The notes under the pieces: model-generated
What the model was told of the DNA's origin: nothing
Seen by the model: the letters and a program-made list of their open reading frames with translations, nothing else
Databases searched by the model: none
Source of the DNA: Clostridiales bacterium
GTDB taxonomy: Bacteria; Bacillota; Clostridia; Lachnospirales; WQUN01
Assembly: GCA_031273705.1 (NCBI GenBank)
Contig: JAISRJ010000159.1
Coordinates: 1-9,731, forward strand
Reading direction: 5' to 3'
DNA: 9,731 nucleotides
Program-made: the position numbers and the translations under genes
Shown: positions 1-7,243 of the stretch, in pieces
Layout of the letters: every line of letters begins with the position of its first letter
How positions within the stretch are numbered: position 1 is the stretch's first letter

Positions 1-977
1 CCTTCGATTGTTCCACCCTTCATATTGAACACGCTGTTACCGAAGTACACGCCGCCGCCATTGCTGACCGCCGAGTTGCCCGAGATTTTCGATTGCGAGC
101 CGGTCTCGATGGTGAAGGACCCATTGTTGTACACGCCGCCGCCGCAGAACGCATTGAAGTTGCCGCTCACCGTATTGTCCGAGATTTCCGATATCGCGCC
201 GGTCTCGACAGTGAATGTCCCATGGTTGGTCACACCGCCGCCGTTGCTATTGTTCGTCGTGTTGCCCGAGATTTTCGATTGCGCGCCGGCCTTGATGATG
301 AATGTCCCATAGTTGCTCACGGCGCCGCCGCCGCCAAACGACTGGTTGCCTGAGATTTTCGCCTTGCCCATCACGGTGAACGTGCCGGTGTCGGCGACGT
401 GCACGCCGCTGGCGCCGGCGATACCGGCGGTACCTCCGGTATCGCTGTATCCTTTATTGGCCAGAATCTCCGTGTTGTCCGTCAGAGTAAGACTGCCGTT
501 GGCGCCCACGTACACGCCTCCGCCTCCGCCTCTGACTCCGCCGACATTTGTAGCTGTTCCGCCTGTGATTGTAATATTCTCGAGGGTCAGGTCGCCGTTA
601 TCCTCAATCTCAATAACCCGGCTCTGCGCATTCGCGTCGATTTTGTAAGGCCCGCCCTCGGCGCTCGTCAGCATGACCTTGCCTTGGCCCGGGATTTCCA
701 ACGCCGTACCCTCCAAGTAAATATCATTTTTGAGCGCAATCACGGCTTTGGAGGTGGGTTCGACCGCTGAAAGAGCATCCTGCAATTCGGACAGTTGCTC
801 TACGTAAATCGGTTCTTCCCAGTCTTCCATTGCCGCCGCCCTAAAATCATTCAAGGGCAGAACCGACAACAGCAAAACGAGCAGGCAGAACACGGTGAAC
901 AACGCCAAAGTCCGCCGCGGGTCATGGTCTCCCGGTCCCCATTTGCTTTCTTTGATCCGCTTTCTTACAGTCTCCAT
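1..977 (-). CDS. Secreted/surface beta-helix repeat protein, N-terminal part (3' end beyond window)
   Basis: Read on the minus strand, an uninterrupted frame runs from ATG at 977 off the left edge (325 codons plus 2 nt). Residues 1-22 are charged and 23-41 form a strongly hydrophobic segment (LALFTVFCLLVLLLSVL), followed by FRAAA around 45-49; this looks like a Sec signal peptide or membrane anchor. Residues 50-145 hold a beta-rich section (YKIDANAQSRVIEIEDNG, then LTLENITITGG). From about 150 the protein is Gly/Asn-rich, with repeats of the form GGGV-x-N-x-GTFTIE-x-G-x-x-SKISGN, for example around 216-239, 246-268 and 279-301, spaced 28-33 residues apart. Such repeats are typical of right-handed parallel beta-helix surface or adhesin-like proteins; that role is inferred. 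ATG 977 is preferred over ATG 983 because GAGGAG lies 7 nt upstream of it but only 1 nt from the other. The end, and thus any anchoring domain, is not visible. Third codon positions in the repeats are much richer in G/C than in the trp genes. It is divergent from the trp operon and has no evident link to it. Confidence 0.8.
   Translation of the reverse strand, partial: METVRKRIKESKWGPGDHDPRRTLALFTVFCLLVLLLSVLPLNDFRAAAMEDWEEPIYVEQLSELQDALSAVEPTSKAVIALKNDIYLEGTALEIPGQGKVMLTSAEGGPYKIDANAQSRVIEIEDNGDLTLENITITGGTATNVGGVRGGGGGVYVGANGSLTLTDNTEILANKGYSDTGGTAGIAGASGVHVADTGTFTVMGKAKISGNQSFGGGGAVSNYGTFIIKAGAQSKISGNTTNNSNGGGVTNHGTFTVETGAISEISDNTVSGNFNAFCGGGVYNNGSFTIETGSQSKISGNSAVSNGGGVYFGNSVFNMKGGTIE
75..360 (-). 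repeat. Tandem coding repeats of the beta-helix protein
   Basis: Four related units are visible at nucleotide level. The plus-strand core ttgcccgagattttcgattg, or a close variant, begins at about 76, 175, 262 and 346. The spacings are 99, 87 and 84 nt, all multiples of three, so the repeats expand without shifting frame. Each unit also carries a similar 'aatgtcccat' or 'aaggacccat' block. The units encode the SKISGN/GTFTIE motif of the surface protein and continue past the left edge. Repeats of this sort commonly vary in number between strains by recombination or slippage; here that is inference. Confidence 0.7.
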
Positions 978-983
978 TTGCAT

Positions 984-992
984 TCTCCTCTT
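984..992 (-). promoter_or_regulatory. Ribosome binding site of the surface-protein gene
   Basis: On the minus strand, AAAGAGGAG precedes AATGCAA and then the ATG at 977. The 7-nt spacing supports ATG 977 over the nearer in-frame ATG at 983. The rest of the divergent gap (about 993-1145) shows no minus-strand promoter that I can support. It holds a GC-rich inverted repeat with 7-nt arms (1092-1098 and 1122-1128) lacking a T-tract, so it is not an obvious terminator. Confidence 0.6.
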
Positions 993-1145
993 TCTAAATC
1001 TCGCAACGCTGTCAAAAGGTGTACCTAAATCAAGTATTCCACAAAAACTCATAAAAAATTTACAATTCCGAAGAGGCAGACTATCCCGCTCCGCGCCGTT
1101 GTCGGGGCAGCACACATTTTGCGGCGCGTTCGGTAAAATTTGTAA

Positions 1146-1174
1146 TTGACAACAAACATTTTGAATATTATAAT
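1146..1174 (+). promoter_or_regulatory. Consensus sigma-A promoter of the trp operon
   Basis: TTGACA (1146-1151) and TATAAT (1169-1174) match the housekeeping consensus at all twelve positions and are separated by the optimal 17 nt. Transcription should start around 1180-1182, just before Stem I of the T-box leader. No operator-like palindrome overlaps it. This suggests that initiation is strong and largely unregulated, and that control lies in leader termination; that last point is inference. Confidence 0.92.
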
Positions 1175-1180
1175 GTGTTT

Positions 1181-1466
1181 TAACAACAAAAACAAAACTG
1201 TTGAGGCGAAGATAACGGCATGTGTGCGCTTTCAGAGAGTCGGGATGGTGGAAACCGATAGAACGCAGCTTGTCAAATGGATCGCTGAGGGCGAGGGGGA
1301 AGTATTTATAGCAATTTGCTATAATACCTATACCGCGACGTGAGACGCGCGTTATGCGTCGGGGGTATGTTTGTACCTCGCTAAAGCGCGGAGATTTTTT
1401 CCGAAACAAGGTGGTACCACGGGTATTTATATCCGTCCTTGAGTGATTTCAAGGGCGGATTTTTTT
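1181..1466 (+). ncRNA. Tryptophan-specific T-box riboswitch (trp leader)
   Basis: The leader senses uncharged tRNA-Trp and allows read-through into trpE. In Stem I, 1206-1209 (GCGA) pairs with 1282-1285 (TCGC), and 1217-1220 (GGCA) pairs with 1271-1274 (TGTC). They enclose a specifier loop whose 3' side is AAATGGA, with the Trp codon TGG at 1278-1280 followed by the usual purine. The AGAGAG motif (1234-1239) and the distal loop GGATGGTGGAAACC (1243-1256) match the tRNA-elbow-binding elements. A strong hairpin (about 1302-1328) fits Stem II, and 1329-1371 folds further, probably as the Stem IIA/B region. The conserved T-box is AAGGTGGTACCACG (1408-1421). Its AAGG and ACGG (1419-1422) pair exactly with CCGTCCTT (1433-1440), leaving the seven-nt bulge TGGTACC that binds the tRNA acceptor end. 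The competing structure is the terminator listed separately. This class of control is known for trp genes in Bacillota. Confidence 0.95.
1431..1466 (+). terminator. T-box intrinsic terminator (attenuator)
   Basis: Bases 1431-1442 pair with 1449-1460 over 12 bp (one G-U pair) around a 6-nt loop, followed by seven T (1460-1466). The 5' arm contains CCGTCCTT, which can instead pair with the T-box sequence to form the antiterminator, so the two structures are mutually exclusive. When tRNA-Trp is charged, transcription is expected to stop here, before trpE. Confidence 0.93.
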
Positions 1467-1520
1467 GTTACCGGCGCTAAAACGCGGGGTTTTACGCTAT
1501 ATTTTAAAAGTCTTAATTTT

Positions 1521-1530
1521 GGAAGGGTGG
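1521..1530 (+). promoter_or_regulatory. trpE ribosome binding site
   Basis: The purine-rich GGAAGGGTGG precedes ATG 1535 by four nt, or by more if the GGAAGGG part is used. It lies outside the terminator hairpin, so control should be transcriptional rather than by hiding this site. The stretch 1467-1520 between terminator and this site shows no second T-box. Confidence 0.6.
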
Positions 1531-1534
1531 TTTT

Positions 1535-3013
1535 ATGGTTTTCCCCGGTCTTAATGAAATTAAATCCTTTACACAGGATTATAAAATGATTCCGGTGTGG
1601 CAATGCATACCGGAAGCCGATCTTTATCCGATAGACATATTTAAAAAGCTAAAAAATATAAGTTGTCACTGCTTTATTCTGGAAAGTCTTGACGACCCGG
1701 AAAACATTAGTAAATATACATTTTTGGGTTATGATCCCAAATTGGAGATTTCTTGCAAAGATGGGGAATTGCGAATTCGCAACGGTACGGAAATTAAAAT
1801 TAAGACCGGTGATCCGGCGGGATATTTCCGACAGATTATAATGGATAATAAAAGCCCAAGATTTGCGGAGCTTCCCCCATTTACGGGTGGATTGGCGGGG
1901 TACTTTTCATATGAATATCTTCAATACGATGAACCGCAGATTCATTTTAACGCACCGGATGAAGAGAATTTTAAAGATGTTGATCTAATGCTGTTCGATA
2001 AGGTTATCGCATTTGATCATTTAGAAAGAACTATTTACTTAATTGTAAATATAAAAACGGACGCCTATATAGAAAATTATAATAAGGCCGCCGCCGATTT
2101 GGAACAAATGCGTAAAATCATTGAAACCGGCGCGCCCGCGGAGATTCAGCCGCTTTCGTTTGTAGAATGTACGCCTCTGTTCAAGCCTTTGTTTAGTAAG
2201 GAACAGTTTTGTGAGATAGTTGAAAAGGCAAAGCGCTACATTTTTGAAGGCGATATTTTTCAGGTGGTGCTGTCAAACCGGTTTGAAGCCAAAGCAAGCG
2301 GGAGTTTGTTTGACGCGTACCGAATTCTGCGCGAAACTAATCCGTCGCCGTATATGTTCTATTTTAGCAGTGACGAGTTGGAGATCGCGGGCTCGGCGCC
2401 CGAAACACTCGTAAAGCTTTATCGGGGAGAGGTATTTACTTTTCCACTGGCGGGTACCCGTAAAAGAGGTTCGACCGTAGAGGAGGATAAAGCGCTGGAA
2501 GCGGAGTTATTGGCGGATCCCAAAGAATTGGCGGAACACAATATGCTTGTGGATTTGGGGCGAAACGATATTGGAAAAATCTGTGAGTTTGGTACTGTAA
2601 ACCTGCAAAAGTATTTATCTGTCCTGAAATTTTCGCATGTAATGCATATTGGTTCGGTTGTTACCGGGCAGATTAGGAAAGATAAAACCGCCATAGACGC
2701 TATTGCGGCGGTACTGCCCGCCGGAACTCTTTCCGGCGCGCCCAAGATTCGAGCCTGCGAGATTATAAATGAATTGGAAAACAACAAACGTGGAATCTAT
2801 GGCGGCGCAATCGGCTATATGTCGTTTACGGGCGATATGGATACCTGCATTGCTATCCGGATAGTTTTTAAGAAGAACGGAAAGGTTTTCGTCCGTTCGG
2901 GAGCGGGTATAGTAGCCGATAGTGTGCCTGAACTTGAATACGAGGAAACAGTGAATAAGGCAGGCGCGGTTCTGTCGGCTTTGGAACGGGCAAGGGAGGT
3001 TAATAACACTTGA
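1535..3013 (+). CDS. trpE: Anthranilate synthase component I
   Basis: Converts chorismate and ammonia to anthranilate, the first committed step of tryptophan synthesis, in a cytoplasmic complex with TrpG. The N-terminal part (about 20-170) carries the ILES motif (48-51) and Ser59 before KYTFLG, equivalent to the LLES...S tryptophan-feedback site of the family, so allosteric inhibition by tryptophan is expected. The chorismate-binding domain (about 220-485) shows AGSAPET (285-291), PLAGTRKRG (304-312), LGRNDIGK (341-348), PAGTLSGAPK (395-404), GGAIGY (423-428) and RSGAGIV (454-460). The length of 492 residues is normal. The PAGTLSGAPK block and the TrpG partner support TrpE rather than an aminodeoxychorismate or isochorismate synthase. 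It is the first gene after the T-box leader, and its stop overlaps the trpG start by four nt. Confidence 0.97.
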   Translation: MVFPGLNEIKSFTQDYKMIPVWQCIPEADLYPIDIFKKLKNISCHCFILESLDDPENISKYTFLGYDPKLEISCKDGELRIRNGTEIKIKTGDPAGYFRQIIMDNKSPRFAELPPFTGGLAGYFSYEYLQYDEPQIHFNAPDEENFKDVDLMLFDKVIAFDHLERTIYLIVNIKTDAYIENYNKAAADLEQMRKIIETGAPAEIQPLSFVECTPLFKPLFSKEQFCEIVEKAKRYIFEGDIFQVVLSNRFEAKASGSLFDAYRILRETNPSPYMFYFSSDELEIAGSAPETLVKLYRGEVFTFPLAGTRKRGSTVEEDKALEAELLADPKELAEHNMLVDLGRNDIGKICEFGTVNLQKYLSVLKFSHVMHIGSVVTGQIRKDKTAIDAIAAVLPAGTLSGAPKIRACEIINELENNKRGIYGGAIGYMSFTGDMDTCIAIRIVFKKNGKVFVRSGAGIVADSVPELEYEETVNKAGAVLSALERAREVNNT

Positions 3014-3594
3014 TTGTTCTGATAGATAATTTTGATAGTTTTTCTTACAATCTGTATCAGTTGATTGGTAGCGTAAACCCCGATATTCAGGTAATCCGAA
3101 ATAACCAGCTAACCGCGGAGGAGATACAGTCTCTGGTGCCGTCTCACATTGTTATTTCGCCCGGACCGGGCAGACCGAAAGACGCCGGAATTTGCGAGGA
3201 TGTAATCGCGAATATTTACGATGTGCCGATACTGGGGGTTTGCCTGGGGCATCAGGCGATTTGCGAAACCTTCGGCGCAAAGATTACTTACGCTAAAACC
3301 CTGATGCACGGTAAGCTTTCGATAATAACTCTGCGCTCTCATGACGCTATTTTCAATGGGCTGCCTGAAACCTTTTCGGCGGCCAGGTATCATTCGCTGG
3401 CGGTGGATGAATCTACAATTCCGAATTGCTTGAGCGTAACCGCCGTGGCGGACGACGGGGAAATTATGGCTGTGGAGCATAAAGAACGCAAAATCTACGG
3501 AGTGCAATTCCATCCGGAATCTATCCTTACCCCAAACGGAAAAAAGATATTAAAAAATTTTCTCCTTATTAACCAAGGCAATTCTACAAAATAA
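3010..3594 (+). CDS. trpG: Anthranilate synthase component II, glutamine amidotransferase
   Basis: Class I glutamine amidotransferase that supplies ammonia from glutamine to TrpE. The 194-residue protein begins IVLIDNFDSFSYNL, matching the usual TrpG start, and contains PGPGRPKDAG (51-60), the nucleophile-elbow GVCLGHQ with Cys78, and GVQFHPES with the catalytic His168 and Glu170. The start is TTG at 3010, overlapping the trpE stop as TTGA; AGGGAGG (2993-2999) lies 10 nt upstream, and no ATG fits the conserved N-terminus. It is a stand-alone subunit, not fused to TrpD as in enterics. It might also serve a PabB protein elsewhere in the genome, as in Bacillus subtilis, but nothing here tests that. 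Confidence 0.96.
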   Translation: MIVLIDNFDSFSYNLYQLIGSVNPDIQVIRNNQLTAEEIQSLVPSHIVISPGPGRPKDAGICEDVIANIYDVPILGVCLGHQAICETFGAKITYAKTLMHGKLSIITLRSHDAIFNGLPETFSAARYHSLAVDESTIPNCLSVTAVADDGEIMAVEHKERKIYGVQFHPESILTPNGKKILKNFLLINQGNSTK

Positions 3595-3653
3595 CGGTAA
3601 AAAAGGTCAGGTGAAACGGATATTTCCATAATTTCATCAAACAGGAGGCCACA
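3595..3653 (+). other. trpG-trpD spacer, the only gap in the operon
   Basis: A 59-nt stretch separates trpG from trpD, whereas every other junction in the operon overlaps. It ends in a strong ribosome binding site, AGGAGG (3643-3648), five nt before the trpD ATG. A modest helix is possible between GGTGAAA (3610-3616) and TTTCATC (3632-3638), with one G-U pair. There is no T-tract after it, so I do not call it a terminator; it might be a processing or stability element, which is speculation. Confidence 0.5.
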
Positions 3654-4670
3654 ATGATAAAAGAAGCAATCGCGAAAGCAATAAAGCGACAAGATTTAAC
3701 CTTATTGGAAGCGGAAACCGTCATGAGTGAAATTATGAGCGGCAACGCCAGCGAGATTCAAATGGCCGCGTATTTGGCGGGTATGTCGGCTAAAGGCGAA
3801 ACAATAGATGAAATAACCGGTTCCGCCGCCGGAATGCGCAAGCACTGCATAAGAATCCTGCATGACTTGGATGTGTTGGAGATAGTCGGAACAGGCGGGG
3901 ATCACGCTCATTCGTTTAATATTTCCACAACCTCGGCGCTTGTTATCTCGGCGGCGGGTATCCCTGTCGCCAAGCATGGAAACCGGGCCGCCACCAGTAA
4001 AAGCGGCGCGGCGGACGTATTGGAAGCGTTGGGCGTTGACATAAACGTTCCTCCGGAAAAAAGTTTACAGCTGCTGAAACAGATTAATCTCTGCTTCCTG
4101 TTCGCCCAGAATTACCATATAGCTATGAAGTATGTCGCGCCTGTACGAAAAGAATTGGGTGTGCGAACTATCTTTAACATTCTGGGTCCGCTTGTTAACC
4201 CAGCCGGAGCAAACATGGAGCTACTGGGAGTGTACGATCGCGATCTTGTGGAACCTATGGCGCGGGTGCTTTGCAATCTGGGGGTTAAGCGGGCGATGGT
4301 AGTTTACGGACAGGACGGGTTGGATGAAATATCTTTGTCGTCGCCGACCACGGTGTGTCAATTAAAAGATGGCGTTTTTAATTCATATGAGATTGTTCCG
4401 GAAAACTTTGGCTTACGTCGATGTGAGAAAAAAGATCTGGTTGGGGGCACGCCCGCGGAAAACGCCGACATAACCCGCGCTGTTTTATCTGGGTCGACGG
4501 GTCCAAAGCGAGACGCGGTTTTGCTGAATTCCGCGGCGGCTATATCTATCGCCAGACCGGAATTGAATATAAAAGACGCTCTGAATATAGCCCGCAAAAC
4601 GATAGACAGAGGAAAAGCTTTGGAGCAATTAGATAAATTTATAAAACTTTCTAAGGAGTCGGTTGTATGA
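3654..4670 (+). CDS. trpD: Anthranilate phosphoribosyltransferase
   Basis: Transfers the phosphoribosyl group of PRPP to anthranilate, the second step of the pathway. The 338-residue protein has an N-terminal helical domain (about 1-70, including MSGNASEIQMAAYLAGM), the PRPP-binding GTGGD (79-83), FNISTTSA (88-95), and the KHGNRAATSKSGAADVLEALG block (from 107), which the family uses to bind anthranilate and pyrophosphate. FNILGPLVNPA, in the middle of the protein, is another family signature. It has its own strong ribosome binding site (AGGAGG at 3643-3648). The stop overlaps the trpC start as ATGA. Pyrimidine nucleoside phosphorylases share the fold, but the motifs and operon position decide for TrpD. 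Confidence 0.97.
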   Translation: MIKEAIAKAIKRQDLTLLEAETVMSEIMSGNASEIQMAAYLAGMSAKGETIDEITGSAAGMRKHCIRILHDLDVLEIVGTGGDHAHSFNISTTSALVISAAGIPVAKHGNRAATSKSGAADVLEALGVDINVPPEKSLQLLKQINLCFLFAQNYHIAMKYVAPVRKELGVRTIFNILGPLVNPAGANMELLGVYDRDLVEPMARVLCNLGVKRAMVVYGQDGLDEISLSSPTTVCQLKDGVFNSYEIVPENFGLRRCEKKDLVGGTPAENADITRAVLSGSTGPKRDAVLLNSAAAISIARPELNIKDALNIARKTIDRGKALEQLDKFIKLSKESVV

Positions 4671-5473
4671 TTCTTGACGAAATAGCCGCGACCGCTCGCA
4701 AACGCGTAGAAGCCGCCAGAAATATCCTTCCGCCGGATGAGTTGCGTGAAAAAATTAACTTTATTAACCTGAAAATAAGTGATACTCTTTTTTTTGAAAA
4801 AGCATTGTCCAGGGAGGGCGTTTCTTTAATCTGCGAATTAAAAAAAGCCTCTCCATCCAGGGGAATTATAATAGAAAATTTTGATTATCAGGCGTTCGCG
4901 AAAATATACGAAAAGGCGCGGGTTGACGCAATCTCCGTTTTAACTGAACCATATTATTTTATGGGAAGCAATGAAATTTTGACTCAAACAGCCGCCGCCG
5001 TAAATTTACCGTTGCTTAGAAAAGATTTTGTCGTTGACGAGTATCAAATCTATGAAGCTAAACTGATTGGGGCGTCGGCGGTTCTTTTGATCTGCGCTTT
5101 ACTGGAGGGAGAGAAACCCGAAACACTTGAAAAGTATTTGTCTATTGCCCATGAAATAGGTTTATCGGCGCTGGTGGAAGCCCATAACGAAGGTGAAATA
5201 AAAATGGCTCTTTCGGCGGGAGCAAAAATTATCGGAGTAAATAACCGAAACCTTAAAGATTTTTCTGTCGATATAACTAATAGCGCAAAACTTCGGGAAC
5301 TGGTTCCTCCCGGCGTTTTATTTGTTTCGGAGAGCGGAATACAATCGCCGGACGATGTGCGCGGATTAAAAAAAAATGGCGTGGACGCAGTTTTGATTGG
5401 AGAGGCTGTTATGCGGGCGGATAATAAAGAGAAATTCTTGAGCGAATTGCGTCAGGCGGCGAATTGTGATTAA
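4667..5473 (+). CDS. trpC: Indole-3-glycerol phosphate synthase
   Basis: Closes the indole ring by decarboxylating 1-(2-carboxyphenylamino)-1-deoxyribulose 5-phosphate to indole-3-glycerol phosphate. It is a (beta/alpha)8 barrel of 268 residues. Visible active-site blocks are CELKKASPS (56-64, with Glu57 and Lys59), SVLTEPYYF (90-98), PLLRKDF (115-121, Lys119), EAHNE (171-175), NNRNL (192-196), SESGI (221-225) and LIGEAVM (243-249). AAGGAG (4653-4658) lies eight nt before the ATG, which overlaps the trpD stop (ATGA). It is separate from TrpF, not fused as in Escherichia coli. Its end overlaps trpF by eight nt. Confidence 0.97.
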   Translation: MILDEIAATARKRVEAARNILPPDELREKINFINLKISDTLFFEKALSREGVSLICELKKASPSRGIIIENFDYQAFAKIYEKARVDAISVLTEPYYFMGSNEILTQTAAAVNLPLLRKDFVVDEYQIYEAKLIGASAVLLICALLEGEKPETLEKYLSIAHEIGLSALVEAHNEGEIKMALSAGAKIIGVNNRNLKDFSVDITNSAKLRELVPPGVLFVSESGIQSPDDVRGLKKNGVDAVLIGEAVMRADNKEKFLSELRQAANCD

Positions 5474-6062
5474 AATAAAAATCTGCGGTTTGTTCAGCGT
5501 AAAGGATATTGAGATTGTAAACTACGCAAAGCCGGATTATATCGGCTTTGTGTTCGTACCTGACAGCAAGCGTTATATTACCCCGGACAAGGCCGAACAA
5601 TTACATCATGTGTTGGATAAAAGCATATCTGCGATAGGAGTGTTTCAAAATTTTGACGCTGATGAAATAATTTCTATTTATAAACGAGGGATTATTGACA
5701 TGGCGCAGCTGCACGGGGACGAAACGCCGGAAGTTGTTTTAAAGGTCAAAGCCTGGTTGCCTGTAATAAAGGCAATATCTATGAAACCCGGGTGGGATAC
5801 GGAGCAAAAACGATACAAAGACGCGGACTATTTTTTATTGGACAGCGGTTCCGGCGGAACAGGCAAGGCATTTGATTGGAAATTAATAGGAGAAAGCTCA
5901 AAGCCATACTTCTTGGCGGGGGGAATTAACACAGAGAACATATCCTCGGCGCTTAAACTAAATCCATTCGCCGTGGATGTGAGCAGCGGAGCGGAAACTA
6001 ATGCCCGCAAAGACGCGAAAAAGGTTTATAGACTTATACAGACTGTTAGGGGGTTGTTATGA
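5466..6062 (+). CDS. trpF: Phosphoribosylanthranilate isomerase
   Basis: Catalyses the Amadori rearrangement of N-(5'-phosphoribosyl)anthranilate, supplying the substrate of TrpC. It is a small (beta/alpha)8 barrel of 198 residues. The start is GTG at 5466, eight nt inside trpC; the product begins IKIKICG, the standard family N-terminus, with catalytic Cys7. Other marks are IGFVFVPDSKRYI (26-38), QLHGDE (81-86), LLDSGSGGTGK with catalytic Asp126, AGGIN (151-155) and DVSSGAE (171-177). Only a weak Shine-Dalgarno (AGGCGG, 5453-5458) is present, so translation is probably coupled to trpC. The stop overlaps the trpB start as ATGA. Confidence 0.96.
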   Translation: MIKIKICGLFSVKDIEIVNYAKPDYIGFVFVPDSKRYITPDKAEQLHHVLDKSISAIGVFQNFDADEIISIYKRGIIDMAQLHGDETPEVVLKVKAWLPVIKAISMKPGWDTEQKRYKDADYFLLDSGSGGTGKAFDWKLIGESSKPYFLAGGINTENISSALKLNPFAVDVSSGAETNARKDAKKVYRLIQTVRGLL

Positions 6063-7243
6063 AGGCGGGAAGATTTGGAGAGTATGGCGGTCAATATGTG
6101 CCAGAAACATTGATGAACGAACTGTATCGGCTGGAAGAAGCATACAACGCCCATAAAGACAATCCGAGTTTTGTTAATGAGCTTAATGACTTGCTTAATA
6201 ATTATGCCGGAAGGCCATCGTTATTATATTACGCGCGGCGAATGAGTGAGGAATTGGGCGGGGCGAAGATTTATCTGAAGCGAGAGGATTTAAATCACAC
6301 CGGCTCACATAAAATTAATAACGTTTTGGGGCAGGCGCTTCTCGCGAAACGCATGAAAAAGACGCGGCTTATAGCGGAAACCGGAGCGGGGCAGCATGGT
6401 GTGGCTACGGCGACCGCGGCGGCTTTGCTGGACATGGAATGTGAAATCTTTATGGGTAAAGAGGATACCGAACGCCAGTCGTTGAATGTCTATCGAATGG
6501 AGCTGCTTGGGGCGAAGGTAAACGCCGTCACCAGCGGAACAATGACTTTAAAAGACGCGGTAAACGAAACCATGCGCGAATGGGCAAGCCGCACGGATGA
6601 TACTCATTATTGTCTGGGTTCCGTAATGGGTCCTCATCCCTTCCCAATGATGGTACGCGATTTTCAAAGCGTTATAAGCCTTGAGGCCAGAGAACAGATC
6701 TTGAAGGCCGAAAATAAATTACCCGCCGTGGTTCTGGCGTGTGTGGGCGGCGGCAGCAACGCGATAGGAACTTTTTATCATTTTATTCCGGATAAAGATG
6801 TTCGGCTGATAGGCTGCGAGGCCGCCGGGCTGGGGGTGGATACCGCCATGCACGCCGCTAGTGTAACAAAGGGCGAAGTCGGTATCTTTCATGGTATGAA
6901 ATCTTATTTCTGTCAGGACGAATACGGACAAATAGCCCCCGTCTATTCTATATCCGCGGGGTTGGATTATCCGGGGATAGGACCGGAACACGCGGCTCTA
7001 TTCGATTCCGGCAGGGCAGAGTATGTGCCTGTTACGGACGAGGAAGCCGTTGCGGCTTTTGAGTTTTTGTCCAAAACCGAAGGGATTATCAGCGCGGTCG
7101 AAAGCGCTCACGCTATTGCGTACGCGCAAAAAATCGCTCCGACATTGAGTAAGGACGCCAGCGTGATTATTTGTCTTTCCGGGCGCGGAGACAAAGATGT
7201 GGCGGCTATCGCGCGATATAGGGGGATAATGGTCAATGAGTAG
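6059..7243 (+). CDS. trpB: Tryptophan synthase beta chain
   Basis: PLP enzyme that condenses indole with serine to make tryptophan; it works as an alpha2-beta2 complex with TrpA, receiving indole through an internal channel. The 394-residue protein begins GRFGEYGGQYVPETL and carries HTGSHKIN with the PLP lysine Lys85, AETGAGQHG with the catalytic Glu107, the phosphate-binding GGGSN (230-234) and SGRGDKD with Ser374 near the end, which contacts the PLP ring nitrogen in the family. This is the canonical TrpB1 type that pairs with TrpA, not the TrpB2 type. The ATG overlaps the trpF stop (ATGA), and the 3' end overlaps trpA by eight nt, so TrpB and TrpA should be made in balance. Confidence 0.98.
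   Translation: MKAGRFGEYGGQYVPETLMNELYRLEEAYNAHKDNPSFVNELNDLLNNYAGRPSLLYYARRMSEELGGAKIYLKREDLNHTGSHKINNVLGQALLAKRMKKTRLIAETGAGQHGVATATAAALLDMECEIFMGKEDTERQSLNVYRMELLGAKVNAVTSGTMTLKDAVNETMREWASRTDDTHYCLGSVMGPHPFPMMVRDFQSVISLEAREQILKAENKLPAVVLACVGGGSNAIGTFYHFIPDKDVRLIGCEAAGLGVDTAMHAASVTKGEVGIFHGMKSYFCQDEYGQIAPVYSISAGLDYPGIGPEHAALFDSGRAEYVPVTDEEAVAAFEFLSKTEGIISAVESAHAIAYAQKIAPTLSKDASVIICLSGRGDKDVAAIARYRGIMVNE

Noticed and set aside
25..1028. Several overlapping open frames on the plus strand in the left part of the window
   Set aside because: They are rich in Pro/Thr/Ala runs from GC-rich antisense of the minus-strand repeat gene, lack ribosome binding sites, and overlap one another; the minus-strand frame has a clear signal peptide and repeats.
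1092..1128. GC-rich inverted repeat in the divergent spacer, as a terminator or operator
   Set aside because: The 7-nt arms have a 23-nt loop and no T-tract on either strand, and it does not overlap the trp promoter.
1146..1343. 65-codon frame that might be a trp leader peptide
   Set aside because: It begins on the -35 box itself, so the promoter cannot transcribe it, and it runs through T-box stems; control here is by tRNA, not leader-peptide attenuation.
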